Shown in pieces: positions 1 to 8,153 of a DNA stretch of 64,000 nucleotides; the stretch's first letter is position 1, and every line of letters starts with the position of its first letter. The stretch lies in assembly GCA_913056495.1 (NCBI GenBank), contig CAJXMO010000003.1, positions 223,200-287,199 on the forward strand. The letters run 5' to 3'. The translations under genes were made by a program, and so were the position numbers. The DNA comes from an uncultured Alteromonadaceae bacterium. Its GTDB lineage: Bacteria > Pseudomonadota > Gammaproteobacteria > Enterobacterales > Alteromonadaceae. Below the pieces are notes generated by a model. That model did no database searches and had not been told where the DNA came from. It was given only the letters and a program-made list of their open reading frames with translations.

Positions 1-138
1 TCAATTGCTCAATACAGCGAAATTAAAGAGGCGTTTGATGAGTCAAACTTGCCTTGGAAAGTCGACTTATTAAATTGGTTGACCTTATCTGATTCATTTA
101 AAACTATTATTCAAAAACACTACATTGAAATTCAATAA
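1..138 (+). CDS. MNT-type nucleotidyltransferase domain protein (3' end only)
   Basis: Only the last 45 codons lie in the window; the frame is open from base 1 and stops at TAA 136-138. The residues LPWKVDLLNW followed by LSDSFKTIIQKHYIEIQ match the conserved C-terminus of small minimal nucleotidyltransferases (MntA-like), in which the K-V-D-x-x-x-W stretch carries the last strand of the palm fold. In the family these proteins often pair with a HEPN toxin and silence it by adding AMP. The partner and catalytic GSRARG motif would be upstream of the window. The fold assignment is family knowledge; the toxin-antitoxin role is inference. Confidence 0.65.
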   Translation, partial: SIAQYSEIKEAFDESNLPWKVDLLNWLTLSDSFKTIIQKHYIEIQ

Positions 139-300
139 ACAGATTTTGATACCGACGAACTTAGCTCAAAAACCTTCGAAGCCAAAAAAGCGCCCGGCCT
201 GTATTTTATAGGTGAAGTGACCGAAGTGACCGGCTGGTTAGGTGGCTACAATTTTCAGTATGCCTGGAGTAGTGGAGTTGCTTGCGGGTTGGCGGTTTAA
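139..300 (+). pseudogene. C-terminal remnant of a YhiN/HI0933-type flavoprotein
   Basis: Directly after the stop of the nucleotidyltransferase, in the same frame, about 53 codons read as the end of a HI0933/YhiN-family FAD-dependent oxidoreductase. They include DTDELSSKTFEAKKAPG, GLYFIGEV and GWLGGYNFQYAW, which in intact proteins form the FAD-binding C-terminal segment. No start codon, Rossmann GxGxxG or other upstream part of the gene is present, since the preceding bases belong to another gene. I read it as the scrap left when accessory DNA replaced the 5' part of the flavoprotein gene. It ends at TAA 298-300 without internal stops, so the event could be fairly recent. Confidence 0.75.
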
Positions 301-302
301 GT

Positions 303-690
303 TCAGTTTACACTTCGAGCTAGCTGTATTCCCAAGCGAGTTAATTTGTACCACTCTAAGCGGCTGTTCGGTTTGTCCGGAATTGTCATTTCAATTAAGC
401 CTACTACCAAAGCAGGTTGTAAATAACGAATGCGGAATGACTTGATATCGCTTAGTGATAAAATATTTTGCAAGGTTTCTAAAATGACGCTGAGTATAAA
501 CTCTACAAAAAGGCAGAGTTGGCGTTTTGGGTACTTAAATTAATCGCCTGATAATATTCACTTTGATACTGCTGAATCATGCTTTCAACTGGTAGCTGGG
601 CTAATAGCAGATTCCATTTTGACAAAATTAATGTTTGCCACAACTGTCCCAAACGCCATTACCATCGGTAAAGGTTGATTTTAAGCCATG
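303..690 (-). pseudogene. Decayed Fic-domain protein gene
   Basis: On the minus strand, split over three frames, are recognisable pieces of a Fic protein. A damaged HPFTDGNGR catalytic loop lies near 660-677 and has lost single bases, so it is out of frame. LWQTLILSKWN and LPVESMIQQYQSEYYQAINL lie near 545-650. A frameshift near 515 is followed by FVEFILSVILETL. The C-terminal winged-helix part is RIRYLQPALVVGLIEMTIPD with KPNSRLEWYKLT, ending at a stop at 303-305. The linker between the helical part and the winged helix looks shortened. This is the HPFTDGNGRLGRLWQ subfamily, not a copy of the intact Fic gene beside it. Frameshifts and lack of a start make it a pseudogene. Confidence 0.8.
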
Positions 691-708
691 CTTAAAATTT
701 AACTTATT

Positions 709-756
709 GGCCGTATCTACTTTAAAATGGCCGTATTTGGTCTATAATGGCCGTAT
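709..756 (+). promoter_or_regulatory. fic promoter with three 20-bp-phased operator-like repeats
   Basis: GGCCGTAT occurs at 709-716, 729-736 and 749-756, exactly 20 bp apart, so all copies lie on one face of the helix. The second and third copies extend to ATGGCCGTATT. A perfect -10 hexamer TATAAT sits at 743-748, between copies two and three, with only a weak -35 (TTTAAA, 721-726). The layout suggests a protein, plausibly the N-terminal winged helix of the Fic protein itself, that binds cooperatively over its own promoter. The repeats are seen; the regulator is inferred. Confidence 0.65.
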
Positions 757-777
757 TAGGCGTTTAGAGAATTTAAT

Positions 778-1770
778 ATGGCCGATAAACTCAGTGTAGA
801 ACAGGTTAAACAATTGCTTTTGCAGAATCATTCGCCGCTAACGATTTATGAGATTAACGAGGCACTGCCTGAGCGAGTAGCGGAGCGAACTTTACGCCGT
901 TGGCTGGCTAATGCAGTAGAGCAGGGGCAGGTAATAAAAATAGGTGAAAAGCGGGGAACTAAATACCAGGTTATCCGCAAAAAAAAGCCGACTGATTTTC
1001 AATTTTTAGCTGGGAAAAGTGAATCGCAAAAAACGGCTATTTTAAAGCAGCTTAGAGATTTATGGACACACACCTCAACTGCATTGGAAGGCAATACATT
1101 AACTTTAGGTGATACGCACTTTTTACTTGAAGAGGGGCTCACTATTTCCGGTAAGCCCATTCGAGAGCACCAGGAAATTATCGGCCATGCCAGTGCGATA
1201 GAGCTGATTTATCAGGCTGTGGGTGAGCCGGTAATTGAGCAACTTTTTTTCGATTTACACAAAGCGGTTCAAAGCGAAAAAATGTTTGACATCGATAAAC
1301 CTTACGGAGCCTGGAAAGTCCAGCCAAACGGGACTTATGTTGTTGATAAAAATAATAAACAGCTTTACATAGAATATGCTCATCCGTTTTATGTACCTAA
1401 ACTCATGAATCAAGTCATTGATGAGATTAATCGTTTTAATCAACAAGCTGTCACATTAGAGAATGCACATAGTGTGTACGCCAAAATTCATGCGGCAATT
1501 GCGCATATTCATCCCTTTTGGGACGGAAACGGCCGTATCGCAAGGCTGGCTGCTAACTTGCCTTTATTAAATGCGGGTCTGCCACCTCTGATTATCGCCA
1601 ATGAAAAACGGCGTGAATACATTCAGTTGCTTGCACAATATGAGTTAGCCGCAGGAAAGCTTGATTCAGCGTCTGGTGCATGGCCGGATTTAACTTTGCT
1701 TTATGACTTTAATGAATTTTGTCTGGATAATTATCAAAGCACACTTAATATTTTAAAAGCTTTTGACTAA
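778..1770 (+). CDS. Fic family protein (AMP transferase type) with N-terminal winged helix
   Basis: 330 residues. A winged-helix-like domain occupies about residues 1-65 (TLRRWLANAVEQGQVIKIG). The Fic core follows, with the catalytic motif HPFWDGNGR at 245-253. His245 would deprotonate the target hydroxyl and Asp249 binds Mg. An inhibitory-helix motif S-T-A-L-E-G lies at 100-105, the (S/T)xxxE(G/N) signature of N-terminally self-inhibited (class II) Fic proteins, in which the Glu blocks ATP. Fic proteins usually transfer AMP from ATP to protein Ser, Thr or Tyr side chains; the target here is unknown. The gene stands alone and no antitoxin gene is seen. The upstream repeat array suggests autoregulation through the N-terminal domain. 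Confidence 0.88.
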   Translation: MADKLSVEQVKQLLLQNHSPLTIYEINEALPERVAERTLRRWLANAVEQGQVIKIGEKRGTKYQVIRKKKPTDFQFLAGKSESQKTAILKQLRDLWTHTSTALEGNTLTLGDTHFLLEEGLTISGKPIREHQEIIGHASAIELIYQAVGEPVIEQLFFDLHKAVQSEKMFDIDKPYGAWKVQPNGTYVVDKNNKQLYIEYAHPFYVPKLMNQVIDEINRFNQQAVTLENAHSVYAKIHAAIAHIHPFWDGNGRIARLAANLPLLNAGLPPLIIANEKRREYIQLLAQYELAAGKLDSASGAWPDLTLLYDFNEFCLDNYQSTLNILKAFD

Positions 1771-1842
1771 TTAAATGGCGAACGACAGATAATAAATCAT
1801 GCAAAATTTTTCGAAAACGCGACTTATTCGCGCACTGATTGT

Positions 1843-2361
1843 TTACCTGTGCGCTGCCCAAGGGTCCCACTTTTCATCAGCATCATCATTTGATTGGGAT
1901 GATTTAGCTTTTTTAGATTTGCGGTGTTCGTAACCCGATTTATTATCCATACGCCTGTTACTATTGGCATAAGGCGAGTGGTTTTTATTAAAACCAGAGC
2001 GGGGGCGGCTCGCTCTTTGTTTTGGCGGCGGCGCTTCGCCTAATATTAGCTCAACCGGTTCTCTGGGCTTTTGATGTTCCGGAATAATGCGCTCACGTGG
2101 TGGTAGAGCGTAATTTGTATCATCCGGTTTAGGTAAATTTTTAAACTTATATAAATAAAAAATTTCGAGCTTTTCGCGCGCCCATTCTGTCTTTTTTAAA
2201 AACTTCAGGCTGGACTCTATGCAAGGCTTTTTCTCAAAACATTTGATACGGGTATATTCGGCTAAAATCTCAAATCCGTAATGGTCTACCAGTTCGGTGA
2301 GCAAAGTTTCAAGTTTTAACCCGTGTAAAGGGTTATTCAGATAAGGGTTTAGTTCGCTCAT
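1843..2361 (-). CDS. VF530 (DUF2132) family DNA-binding protein with basic tail
   Basis: 172 residues. The first 75 or so residues ([35 protein letters not shown]) match the small VF530 domain, a helical fold described as DNA binding. The usual family member is 70-90 residues. Here a roughly 95-residue Pro/Arg/Lys/Ser-rich low-complexity tail follows, which would be disordered and could add nucleic-acid contact. The gene stands alone, converging on the Fic gene; the 72-bp gap between them contains no clear terminator. Function beyond DNA binding is unknown. Confidence 0.8.
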   Translation of the reverse strand: MSELNPYLNNPLHGLKLETLLTELVDHYGFEILAEYTRIKCFEKKPCIESSLKFLKKTEWAREKLEIFYLYKFKNLPKPDDTNYALPPRERIIPEHQKPREPVELILGEAPPPKQRASRPRSGFNKNHSPYANSNRRMDNKSGYEHRKSKKAKSSQSNDDADEKWDPWAAHR

Positions 2362-2618
2362 GTATTACCTGCCGGGATCATTTTGATTTAATCAGGATTA
2401 TACACATGTCTTTATGAATCCGATATTCGATTATTGGAAAGTATTATTCGCGGCGGTTAAATTCATAGGATAAAACTAAGTATATCGGCCGTCAATCGCG
2501 GCTTTTTGTGCACCATAACTCAGCTTTTTAAACCCGGTTTAAAACTGAATGTCAGGTGTGTTAGTTTATTTTGTCTAATGCTCAATTTGTTGACTCATAA
2601 ACGCAGGGTAAAAACCGC

Positions 2619-3002
2619 ATGTTCAATTACCTGAAACTCACTATGACTTTTTGGGTTATGGGATTAACCGCTTGTTCCAGTGTGCCTTTGTCTCATGAGG
2701 ATAGCCTTGGCTATACAGACACAGGTAAAGCTTCATTTTATGCCGATAAATATCATGGGCGCACAACCGCCAGTGGTGAAATATTCAGTCAGCAAAAGCT
2801 TACCGCCGCTCATAAACAGTTAGCTTTTGGCTCTAAAGTTAAGGTCACCAATATTCGCAATCAAAAATCTGTAATTGTTAGAATTAACGACCGGGGGCCG
2901 TTTGTATCGGGTAGGGTGATTGATTTATCACGTAGTGCATTTTCGAAAATTGCTCAGCTAAATCTTGGGGTAATTGACGTTAAGATTGAAGTGATTGATT
3001 AA
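2619..3002 (+). CDS. RlpA-like double-psi beta-barrel lipoprotein
   Basis: 127 residues. A lipoprotein signal ends in LTAC with Cys19 as lipid anchor, then a single double-psi beta-barrel domain covers about 34-127 ([36 protein letters not shown]). These are the RlpA core motifs, including the NDRGPF loop with the conserved Asp. RlpA proteins bind or cleave peptidoglycan glycan strands stripped of stem peptides at the septum. This one lacks the C-terminal SPOR domain of full RlpA, so it is a short version and septal targeting is not evident. Its last four bases overlap the end of the convergent lipoprotein gene. Confidence 0.85.
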   Translation: MFNYLKLTMTFWVMGLTACSSVPLSHEDSLGYTDTGKASFYADKYHGRTTASGEIFSQQKLTAAHKQLAFGSKVKVTNIRNQKSVIVRINDRGPFVSGRVIDLSRSAFSKIAQLNLGVIDVKIEVID

Positions 3003-3469
3003 TTAATCTCTTTTGGCGCATGGTATTTGCATTTTATCGATGCAAGTGGTTTATCCGGAAAAGTCTCGAGCTGGGTAATACAAAAATGCGTACCGAGTTC
3101 ATGGCCATATAAATTATGGGTAATTGCAATGCTATGAGTTGTGGCAAAGCGCCAGCGCAATTCAATTCCGGGCTGTGCAGACCCAAATTTAATGAAGTCC
3201 GAATTATCAATCCAGGCTCTTCCGGTTTGCTTTGATGTTTCATCGTACCAGTGATAAAAAATCGTACTGGTATAAAAACCATCCTGGGTTGCTACTTTTT
3301 GTCCCATATCGGTCACGATAAATGCGCCATAATGAAAATAAGTCTGATCCGGCGGACGAGCTTTAGCAATCACAACTATGCCTTTATCTAGCTCAATATA
3401 TTCCCGTCTGTGTGGGTCTTCACAGCCTGACAATATTAAAACGACTAGTACAAGCAATACTTTTTTCAT
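2999..3469 (-). CDS. Uncharacterised lipoprotein
   Basis: 156 residues with a clear lipoprotein signal (LILSGC, Cys16). The mature part is a compact mix of beta-rich stretches with Tyr and Trp pairs ([26 protein letters not shown]) and two cysteines near the C-terminus (THFCIT and IKCKYH). I do not recognise the family. It faces the RlpA-like gene tail to tail with a 4-bp overlap, so the two are not co-transcribed. It shares a short divergent upstream region with the Crp/Fnr gene. An envelope location is supported by the signal; no function is proposed. Confidence 0.7.
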   Translation of the reverse strand: MKKVLLVLVVLILSGCEDPHRREYIELDKGIVVIAKARPPDQTYFHYGAFIVTDMGQKVATQDGFYTSTIFYHWYDETSKQTGRAWIDNSDFIKFGSAQPGIELRWRFATTHSIAITHNLYGHELGTHFCITQLETFPDKPLASIKCKYHAPKEIN

Positions 3470-3568
3470 CTGATAACTCTAAAACTGATTATCATTGGGC
3501 AAACGGATTTGCTTATTCGCCTAATTTGGGCAGAATGAGCTCACTAATAAAATTAACTAAAAAACTCC

Positions 3569-4174
3569 GTGCCTCATATACAAGCCTATACCAATTTAGC
3601 TAAATTTGCCTTTTTAAGAGCTATATTGAATCGATATTTTGAATTACCAGAAGCCAGTTGGCAGGCCTACTTGTCGTGCTGCTCGATTCGGGAATTGAAA
3701 AAAGGCGATATTTTATATCCTTTGGGTGATATACCGACCAGTTTTGCTTTTCTCAATAAAGGCTTAATGCGAGCTTATGTGATTGATGCAAAGGGCAACG
3801 AATTTAATAAAAACTTTTTTGCTGAAGGGCGCTTTCCCGGCAGTATGACAGCGCTATTAAATCAAACTCCAAGCAAACTGGCCGTTGAGGCGCTGGAAGA
3901 TTGTGAAGTGATTGAAGTTAATTTTAAACGCTTTCGCAAGCTGTTATTTAGCGATCCGGCGATGATGCAATTGCATATTCATTATCTGGAAACGCACTGG
4001 CTTTTAGAAAAAGAACCGAAAGAAATCGGATACCTGCAGGATGAAGCCAAACATAGATATCTGGCTTTTTTGAGCGATTATGGCGAGATTGCGCCGCGTT
4101 TATCGCAATATCATATTGCCGGTTATTTAGGTATTACGCCAACTCAGCTCAGCCGACTGAAAAAACAAATTTAA
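3569..4174 (+). CDS. Crp/Fnr-family transcriptional regulator
   Basis: 201 residues, starting at GTG 3569 (no strong ribosome-binding site, so the start is uncertain). The cyclic-nucleotide-binding-like jelly roll covers about 25-130 (LKKGDILYPLGDIPTSFAFLNKG, VEALEDCEVIEV). A short C-terminal helix-turn-helix ends the protein (YHIAGYLGITPTQLSRLKK). There is no Fnr-type Cys cluster. The effector is unknown. It lies 98 bp upstream of the nitroreductase/YdcZ/GNAT operon in the same direction, which makes that operon its most likely target; this is inference from position. Confidence 0.85.
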   Translation: MPHIQAYTNLAKFAFLRAILNRYFELPEASWQAYLSCCSIRELKKGDILYPLGDIPTSFAFLNKGLMRAYVIDAKGNEFNKNFFAEGRFPGSMTALLNQTPSKLAVEALEDCEVIEVNFKRFRKLLFSDPAMMQLHIHYLETHWLLEKEPKEIGYLQDEAKHRYLAFLSDYGEIAPRLSQYHIAGYLGITPTQLSRLKKQI

Positions 4175-4272
4175 GTTTATTTGCCAAATATTGTGATTTA
4201 TCAACATATGTAAATGAGCTTGCCTGTTACACGCTTTATTCTGCTGATATTCAGTCAACAGGAGAATAAAGC

Positions 4273-4899
4273 ATGTCACTTAACCAATCCCTTAATTGGC
4301 GTTATGCAGTTAAGCATTTTAACCGGCAATCGATTAGTCATCAGCAATTAACCAATTTAATTGAAAGCGTTCGTTTAGCGCCCAGTGCATTTGGTTTACA
4401 GCCATTTAAACTCATGGTTGTCGAATCAGCGCTGTTAAAAGCCAAGCTTACACCGGCTTGTTTTGAGCAGCCTCAAATTACCAGTTGCTCTCATGTTTTT
4501 GTCTTTGCTGCTAAAACCCGAATTAACCGGCACGATATAGATGAGTATATTTTTAATCTGGCCAGAACGCAGCAAAGCTCAGTTCAAACCCTGGCTGCCT
4601 ATAAAAGCCAGATTGAAACCAGTATTTTATCTTTAACTGCAGAGCAGCAGCAAAAAATGGCTGAAGAGCAGACTTATATTGCATTGGGCACGTTATTGGC
4701 CGCAGCGGCTATTTATAAAATAGATACCTGCCCGATGACCGGCTTTGATATTGCCCGGGTTAATGAAATTTTAGCGTTAACTGAGCAGGGGCTCAGTGCC
4801 AGTGTTATCTGTCCGGTTGGTTTTCGGGCAGCGGATGATCCAAATGCAAAACGCGCTAAGTATCGTCAATCTCAACCTGAACTGGTGGTGAACTTATGA
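4273..4899 (+). CDS. Nitroreductase-family NAD(P)H oxidoreductase
   Basis: 208 residues, the usual length for an FMN-dependent nitroreductase fold. It shows the N-terminal LNWRYAVKHF (R-x-S/A-x-K/R-x-F) FMN-binding motif, LAPSAFGLQPF, and the late CPMTGFDIARVNEIL segment. It probably reduces nitro- or quinone-type compounds with NAD(P)H. A strong ribosome-binding site (CAGGAG) precedes ATG 4273. It overlaps the next gene by 4 bp, so the three downstream genes form one transcription unit. Confidence 0.88.
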   Translation: MSLNQSLNWRYAVKHFNRQSISHQQLTNLIESVRLAPSAFGLQPFKLMVVESALLKAKLTPACFEQPQITSCSHVFVFAAKTRINRHDIDEYIFNLARTQQSSVQTLAAYKSQIETSILSLTAEQQQKMAEEQTYIALGTLLAAAAIYKIDTCPMTGFDIARVNEILALTEQGLSASVICPVGFRAADDPNAKRAKYRQSQPELVVNL

Positions 4900-5333
4900 A
4901 CGGATGGGCGTTAATGGCCATTACTGCCGGTGCCTGTATTGCGATACAAGCTGCAATGAATGCTGAGCTGGGTGTTGCGCTAAATAGCAGTATTAAAGCG
5001 ACCGGCTATGCGTTTTTAACCAGTTTTTTAATGGTTGCATTAGTGGTTGCGGTGCAGCCTCAGCCATTGCCTGACAACCTGCTTGAACGAGTGCCCTGGT
5101 ATTCGTGGTTTTCTTTTATTTTCAGTGTTTTGGGCGTTGGCAGTTTGTATTATCTGATCCCTAAAATGGGCGTTGGCAACTTAATGAGTTATGCCCTGAG
5201 CGGACAAGTATTATTGGCGATGATAATCAGTCATTATGGCCTGTTTTCCAGCCCTATCAAATTAATGACAGTTTCTAAATTAATAGGCGCTGGGTTTTTG
5301 ATTACCGGCATTGTTTTAATTAATCGGGGGTAA
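4896..5333 (+). CDS. YdcZ/DUF606-type DMT membrane transporter
   Basis: 145 residues with about five hydrophobic segments filling most of the chain. The opening MAITAGACIAIQAAMNAELG is typical of the YdcZ (DUF606) half-size members of the drug/metabolite transporter superfamily, which work as dimers in the inner membrane. The substrate is unknown. It sits between a nitroreductase and an acetyltransferase with a 4-bp overlap and a 3-bp gap, so the operon may handle a small toxic molecule by reduction, acetylation and export (inference). Confidence 0.85.
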   Translation: MNGWALMAITAGACIAIQAAMNAELGVALNSSIKATGYAFLTSFLMVALVVAVQPQPLPDNLLERVPWYSWFSFIFSVLGVGSLYYLIPKMGVGNLMSYALSGQVLLAMIISHYGLFSSPIKLMTVSKLIGAGFLITGIVLINRG

Positions 5334-5336
5334 TTT

Positions 5337-6029
5337 ATGCATCAGCAGTTAATCAATAATTTAAGTAACTTACATCAGTTTTGGTTAGCACTAGGCGGTG
5401 CGCAGCAGGGCAATTTATTTACCCATCAAATTTGGCCAAATCATTATTGGCAGGCTGATTTTAAATTGCCGGATATAAACAAAGTACCTCAAGGTAAAGT
5501 TATGGCAACCATTGAAAACCCTGAGGCTATTTTGTTGCAGGCTGAAAAAGGCTTTCAGCAGTTAGTTGTGTTAACCGCCATGAATTTAATGATTAATCCC
5601 AACATGCATGATTTTAAGCTAAATTCAAAAGTGGTTGAGTTAACCAGCAATCATGATTTTTCCGGTTGGGTGAAAACCTGTAGCCGGGCCTTTGGTTATC
5701 AGATTGATTTGGCTGCAATTGAACATTTGTCATTGCAACCCAAGGTCAGTATTTTAGCTTATCTGAGCGAAGGGAGGGTAGCGGGCACAGTTATTTGTTA
5801 TCAAACCGGGCAAGTATTGGGTGTGCACCAGCTCGGGGTTGCTCCTGATTTTCGTGGCCAAAAAATTGCGCGAAGCTTAATGCAGCATGTATTGGCAATG
5901 GCTAACAAACTTGAGTGTGAACAAGTTTGTTTACAGGCGTCAGAAGCAGCCCTTAACTTATATTTGAGTTTGGGATTTATTCCGGTTGCTAAACTGAGCA
6001 AAGTTTGTCTGTCATCTGATTTGGCTTGA
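5337..6029 (+). CDS. GNAT-family N-acetyltransferase
   Basis: 230 residues. The C-terminal 110 residues carry the GNAT fold: the acetyl-CoA pyrophosphate loop appears as GVAPDFRGQKIARSLMQHVL (R/Q-x-x-G-x-A form), followed by LYLSLGFIPVAKL. The N-terminal 120 residues are less conserved and may be a degenerate second GNAT half or a substrate domain. The substrate is unknown. It is the last gene of the nitroreductase/YdcZ operon; an imperfect hairpin follows at 6062-6083. Confidence 0.82.
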   Translation: MHQQLINNLSNLHQFWLALGGAQQGNLFTHQIWPNHYWQADFKLPDINKVPQGKVMATIENPEAILLQAEKGFQQLVVLTAMNLMINPNMHDFKLNSKVVELTSNHDFSGWVKTCSRAFGYQIDLAAIEHLSLQPKVSILAYLSEGRVAGTVICYQTGQVLGVHQLGVAPDFRGQKIARSLMQHVLAMANKLECEQVCLQASEAALNLYLSLGFIPVAKLSKVCLSSDLA

Positions 6030-6560
6030 GCAAACAATTTACATCAGGTTATGCAAAATACCGACTCACTTGAGCGTGGGTCGTTAATTATTTGTCGTTC
6101 GCCATTTATGGCGTTCAAAATTTTGGATATGATATTGAAATGCGCTACTTTCTATATAGTTACCTGTGTTTATGTTATTTCATATACGACTTAATGGTGT
6201 AAACGCCGATCTACGGTAAAAAATTTGAATTAATTAAAATTAAATGGAAAAGGCACTCGTAAGTTTCCAGTGAGGCTAGAAAAATGTAAGCAAAATATTT
6301 CTTTAGGTTTTTTAAGGTTTGCTTAAGTTTATTTTAATAAGTTTTGTCTGATTATAACCTGACGGAGTTTATTGTCTTACTGAATAAAGTAATTTCATCT
6401 TTCAAGCCCCTTTTTGTATTGGTTGAAGTGGCGATGCCCGAATTTATTATGCAATACGATTTGCGACCCAATCGGTTATTTGTCGAATATCTGAATTACC
6501 CGCAAGAAGTGTTTAAGCTTGCTCGGCTTTAATCATGTTGCTTGCATGCTGATTAGTTAT
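6030..6560. other. Gene-poor stretch between GNAT gene and ppx
   Basis: About 530 bp without a convincing gene. It holds an 8-bp-stem hairpin (6062-6083) after the GNAT gene and a 14-bp palindrome CGCCATTTATGGCG at 6100-6113. The motif overlapping that palindrome is also found inverted near 1773. A 62-codon frame begins at TTG 6344 and ends at 6532. It has no clear ribosome-binding site and resembles nothing I know. It could be a small gene or a relic. Confidence 0.5.
6062..6083 (+). terminator. Candidate weak terminator hairpin after the GNAT gene
   Basis: CGACTCAC pairs with GTGGGTCG (one T-G wobble) around the loop TTGAGC, followed by an AT-rich but not T-pure stretch. It lies 33 bp past the GNAT stop. 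The weak T-run makes intrinsic termination uncertain. Confidence 0.4.
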
Positions 6561-8066
6561 TTAAGCAAAATTCAGCTCAAACCCGGCGGCAGCCTGTATT
6601 TGCTGCTCGGTTTCTAAATCAGCTTGCAGTAATTGCTCAGACTCTAAAAAATTGCCCGGAAAGGTTAATTGAATCGAGTCTTCACTGACGCTGACTTGAT
6701 AACCGGGTAAATAATTTTCGCGCCGACGTAAATTTAAAATCGCAGCAATCCTAAATATGCGGATCGCACGGATTAGTTTATTGGTTTTATATAAGCTAAA
6801 GCCGGGTAGTTCAGATGTTTTAAATTTTTTGCGATGCAGTCTGACCAAACTGGCAATCGCCAGTTGTTCTTCCTGGTTAAAACCTGGCATATCGGTATTT
6901 TCCAGAATATAGGCAGAATGTTTATGATAGCCGGTTGAATGAATTTGAATACCGACTTCATGAAGTTGAGCCGCCCAATACAGCAAAGAGCGATAATCTG
7001 CTTTGCCAAATTTCCATTCGCCATCCAATTGATCAAATATAAAAGTCGCGGAGCGTGCTACTCTGGCAGCCTGGTTAGTATCAATTGCATAGCGCTGGCT
7101 TAAACTTTCTACTGTGCGTTCGCGAATATCGTGGTGTTTAAATCTGTCCTGCATTTCATATAACACACCTTCGCGAAGGGCTGCATCTTCATAGTTCATT
7201 GACTCTATACCAAGTGCATCAAATGCAGCGATTAAAACGGCCAGACCGCCAGCTAACACAGGTCGTCTATGTTCACTAACGCCGGGAATATCGATTTTAT
7301 CGACATGACCATAGGTAATGAGTGTTTGTTTTAATTTTTCAAGGTGGCTCGCTTTAATCTCGCCATTGCTCCAGCCATTTTGAACTATGGCTTCACGAAT
7401 CGCTTTGATCGTTCCGGATGTTCCGTGGCAGGTATTCCAACCCAGATGACGGTAGTTATCAACAATGACTTCCAGTTCCTGTTCAGCGGCAATAACGGCG
7501 CGCTGAAAAGCTCGCTCGGTGATTTTTCCTTTATTGAAAAACTGATTGGTATAACTGACGCAGCCCATACTGCGTGAGCTTAATTGAAGCGGCTTAAAAT
7601 ATTCGCCAATAATAAATTCTGTACTGCCACCGCCAATATCTATCACCAGTTTATTGCCATCATGGGCAACTGTGTGAGCCACGCCCTGATAAATCAAACG
7701 GGCTTCTTCTTTGCCCGGTATGACTTCAATCGGGTAGGGGAATACGGCTTCAGCCTGACTCAAAAAGCTTTGCCGGTTAATGGCTTTTCGCAACGTATAG
7801 GTGGCGACAACCCGGATATTGTCTGCCGGTATGCCTTTTAAGGTGTCAGCCATCTGGCGTAATGTTTCGAGTCCTCTGTCCATTGCCTCCTGACTTAGCA
7901 TTGCATCATCAGACAGGCCCTGAGCAAGCCGGACTCTTTGTTTTACTTTATGTAGATTCTGAATTGAACCATCAACGATTCGTGCAACAATTAAATGAAA
8001 ACTATTGGAGCCTATATCTAATGCGGCTACGACGTCAGCATTATTTGCTGTGTTTTCCTCTTGCAT
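6561..8066 (-). CDS. ppx: Exopolyphosphatase / guanosine pentaphosphatase (Ppx/GppA)
   Basis: About 501 residues from ATG 8066, which has an AAAGGAG ribosome-binding site 7-8 bp upstream. A longer frame to 8117 exists but lacks one. The sugar-kinase/Hsp70-like ATPase fold shows both phosphate loops (ALDIGSNSFHLIVARI and IDIGGGSTEFIIGE), then an HD-type C-terminal part (AAQLHEVGIQIH). Ppx removes terminal phosphates from polyphosphate; the family also includes pppGpp hydrolases, and sequence alone does not separate the two well. It lies 87 bp downstream of ppk in the same direction, the classical ppk-ppx arrangement, which favours the polyphosphatase role. Confidence 0.92.
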   Translation of the reverse strand: MQEENTANNADVVAALDIGSNSFHLIVARIVDGSIQNLHKVKQRVRLAQGLSDDAMLSQEAMDRGLETLRQMADTLKGIPADNIRVVATYTLRKAINRQSFLSQAEAVFPYPIEVIPGKEEARLIYQGVAHTVAHDGNKLVIDIGGGSTEFIIGEYFKPLQLSSRSMGCVSYTNQFFNKGKITERAFQRAVIAAEQELEVIVDNYRHLGWNTCHGTSGTIKAIREAIVQNGWSNGEIKASHLEKLKQTLITYGHVDKIDIPGVSEHRRPVLAGGLAVLIAAFDALGIESMNYEDAALREGVLYEMQDRFKHHDIRERTVESLSQRYAIDTNQAARVARSATFIFDQLDGEWKFGKADYRSLLYWAAQLHEVGIQIHSTGYHKHSAYILENTDMPGFNQEEQLAIASLVRLHRKKFKTSELPGFSLYKTNKLIRAIRIFRIAAILNLRRRENYLPGYQVSVSEDSIQLTFPGNFLESEQLLQADLETEQQIQAAAGFELNFA

Positions 8067-8153
8067 TATCGCTCCTTTACGATCGCCAGGCGTTCTGTAC
8101 TCAGTTAGAATTCCCACTTAGTCTAACGGGCAAAACGCCTACAGCTTTGCTTT

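Noticed and set aside
242..445. 67-codon plus-strand frame at the left edge
   Set aside because: It overlaps the flavoprotein remnant and the minus-strand Fic pseudogene in other frames, and both have clear family matches; this frame has none.
6344..6532. 62-codon frame starting with TTG before ppx
   Set aside because: No ribosome-binding site and no family resemblance. It might be a relic, but I cannot support it as a gene.
8067..8117. Longer N-terminus for Ppx beginning at 8117
   Set aside because: The extra 17 residues lack a ribosome-binding site, while the ATG at 8066 has AAAGGAG and fits the family start.
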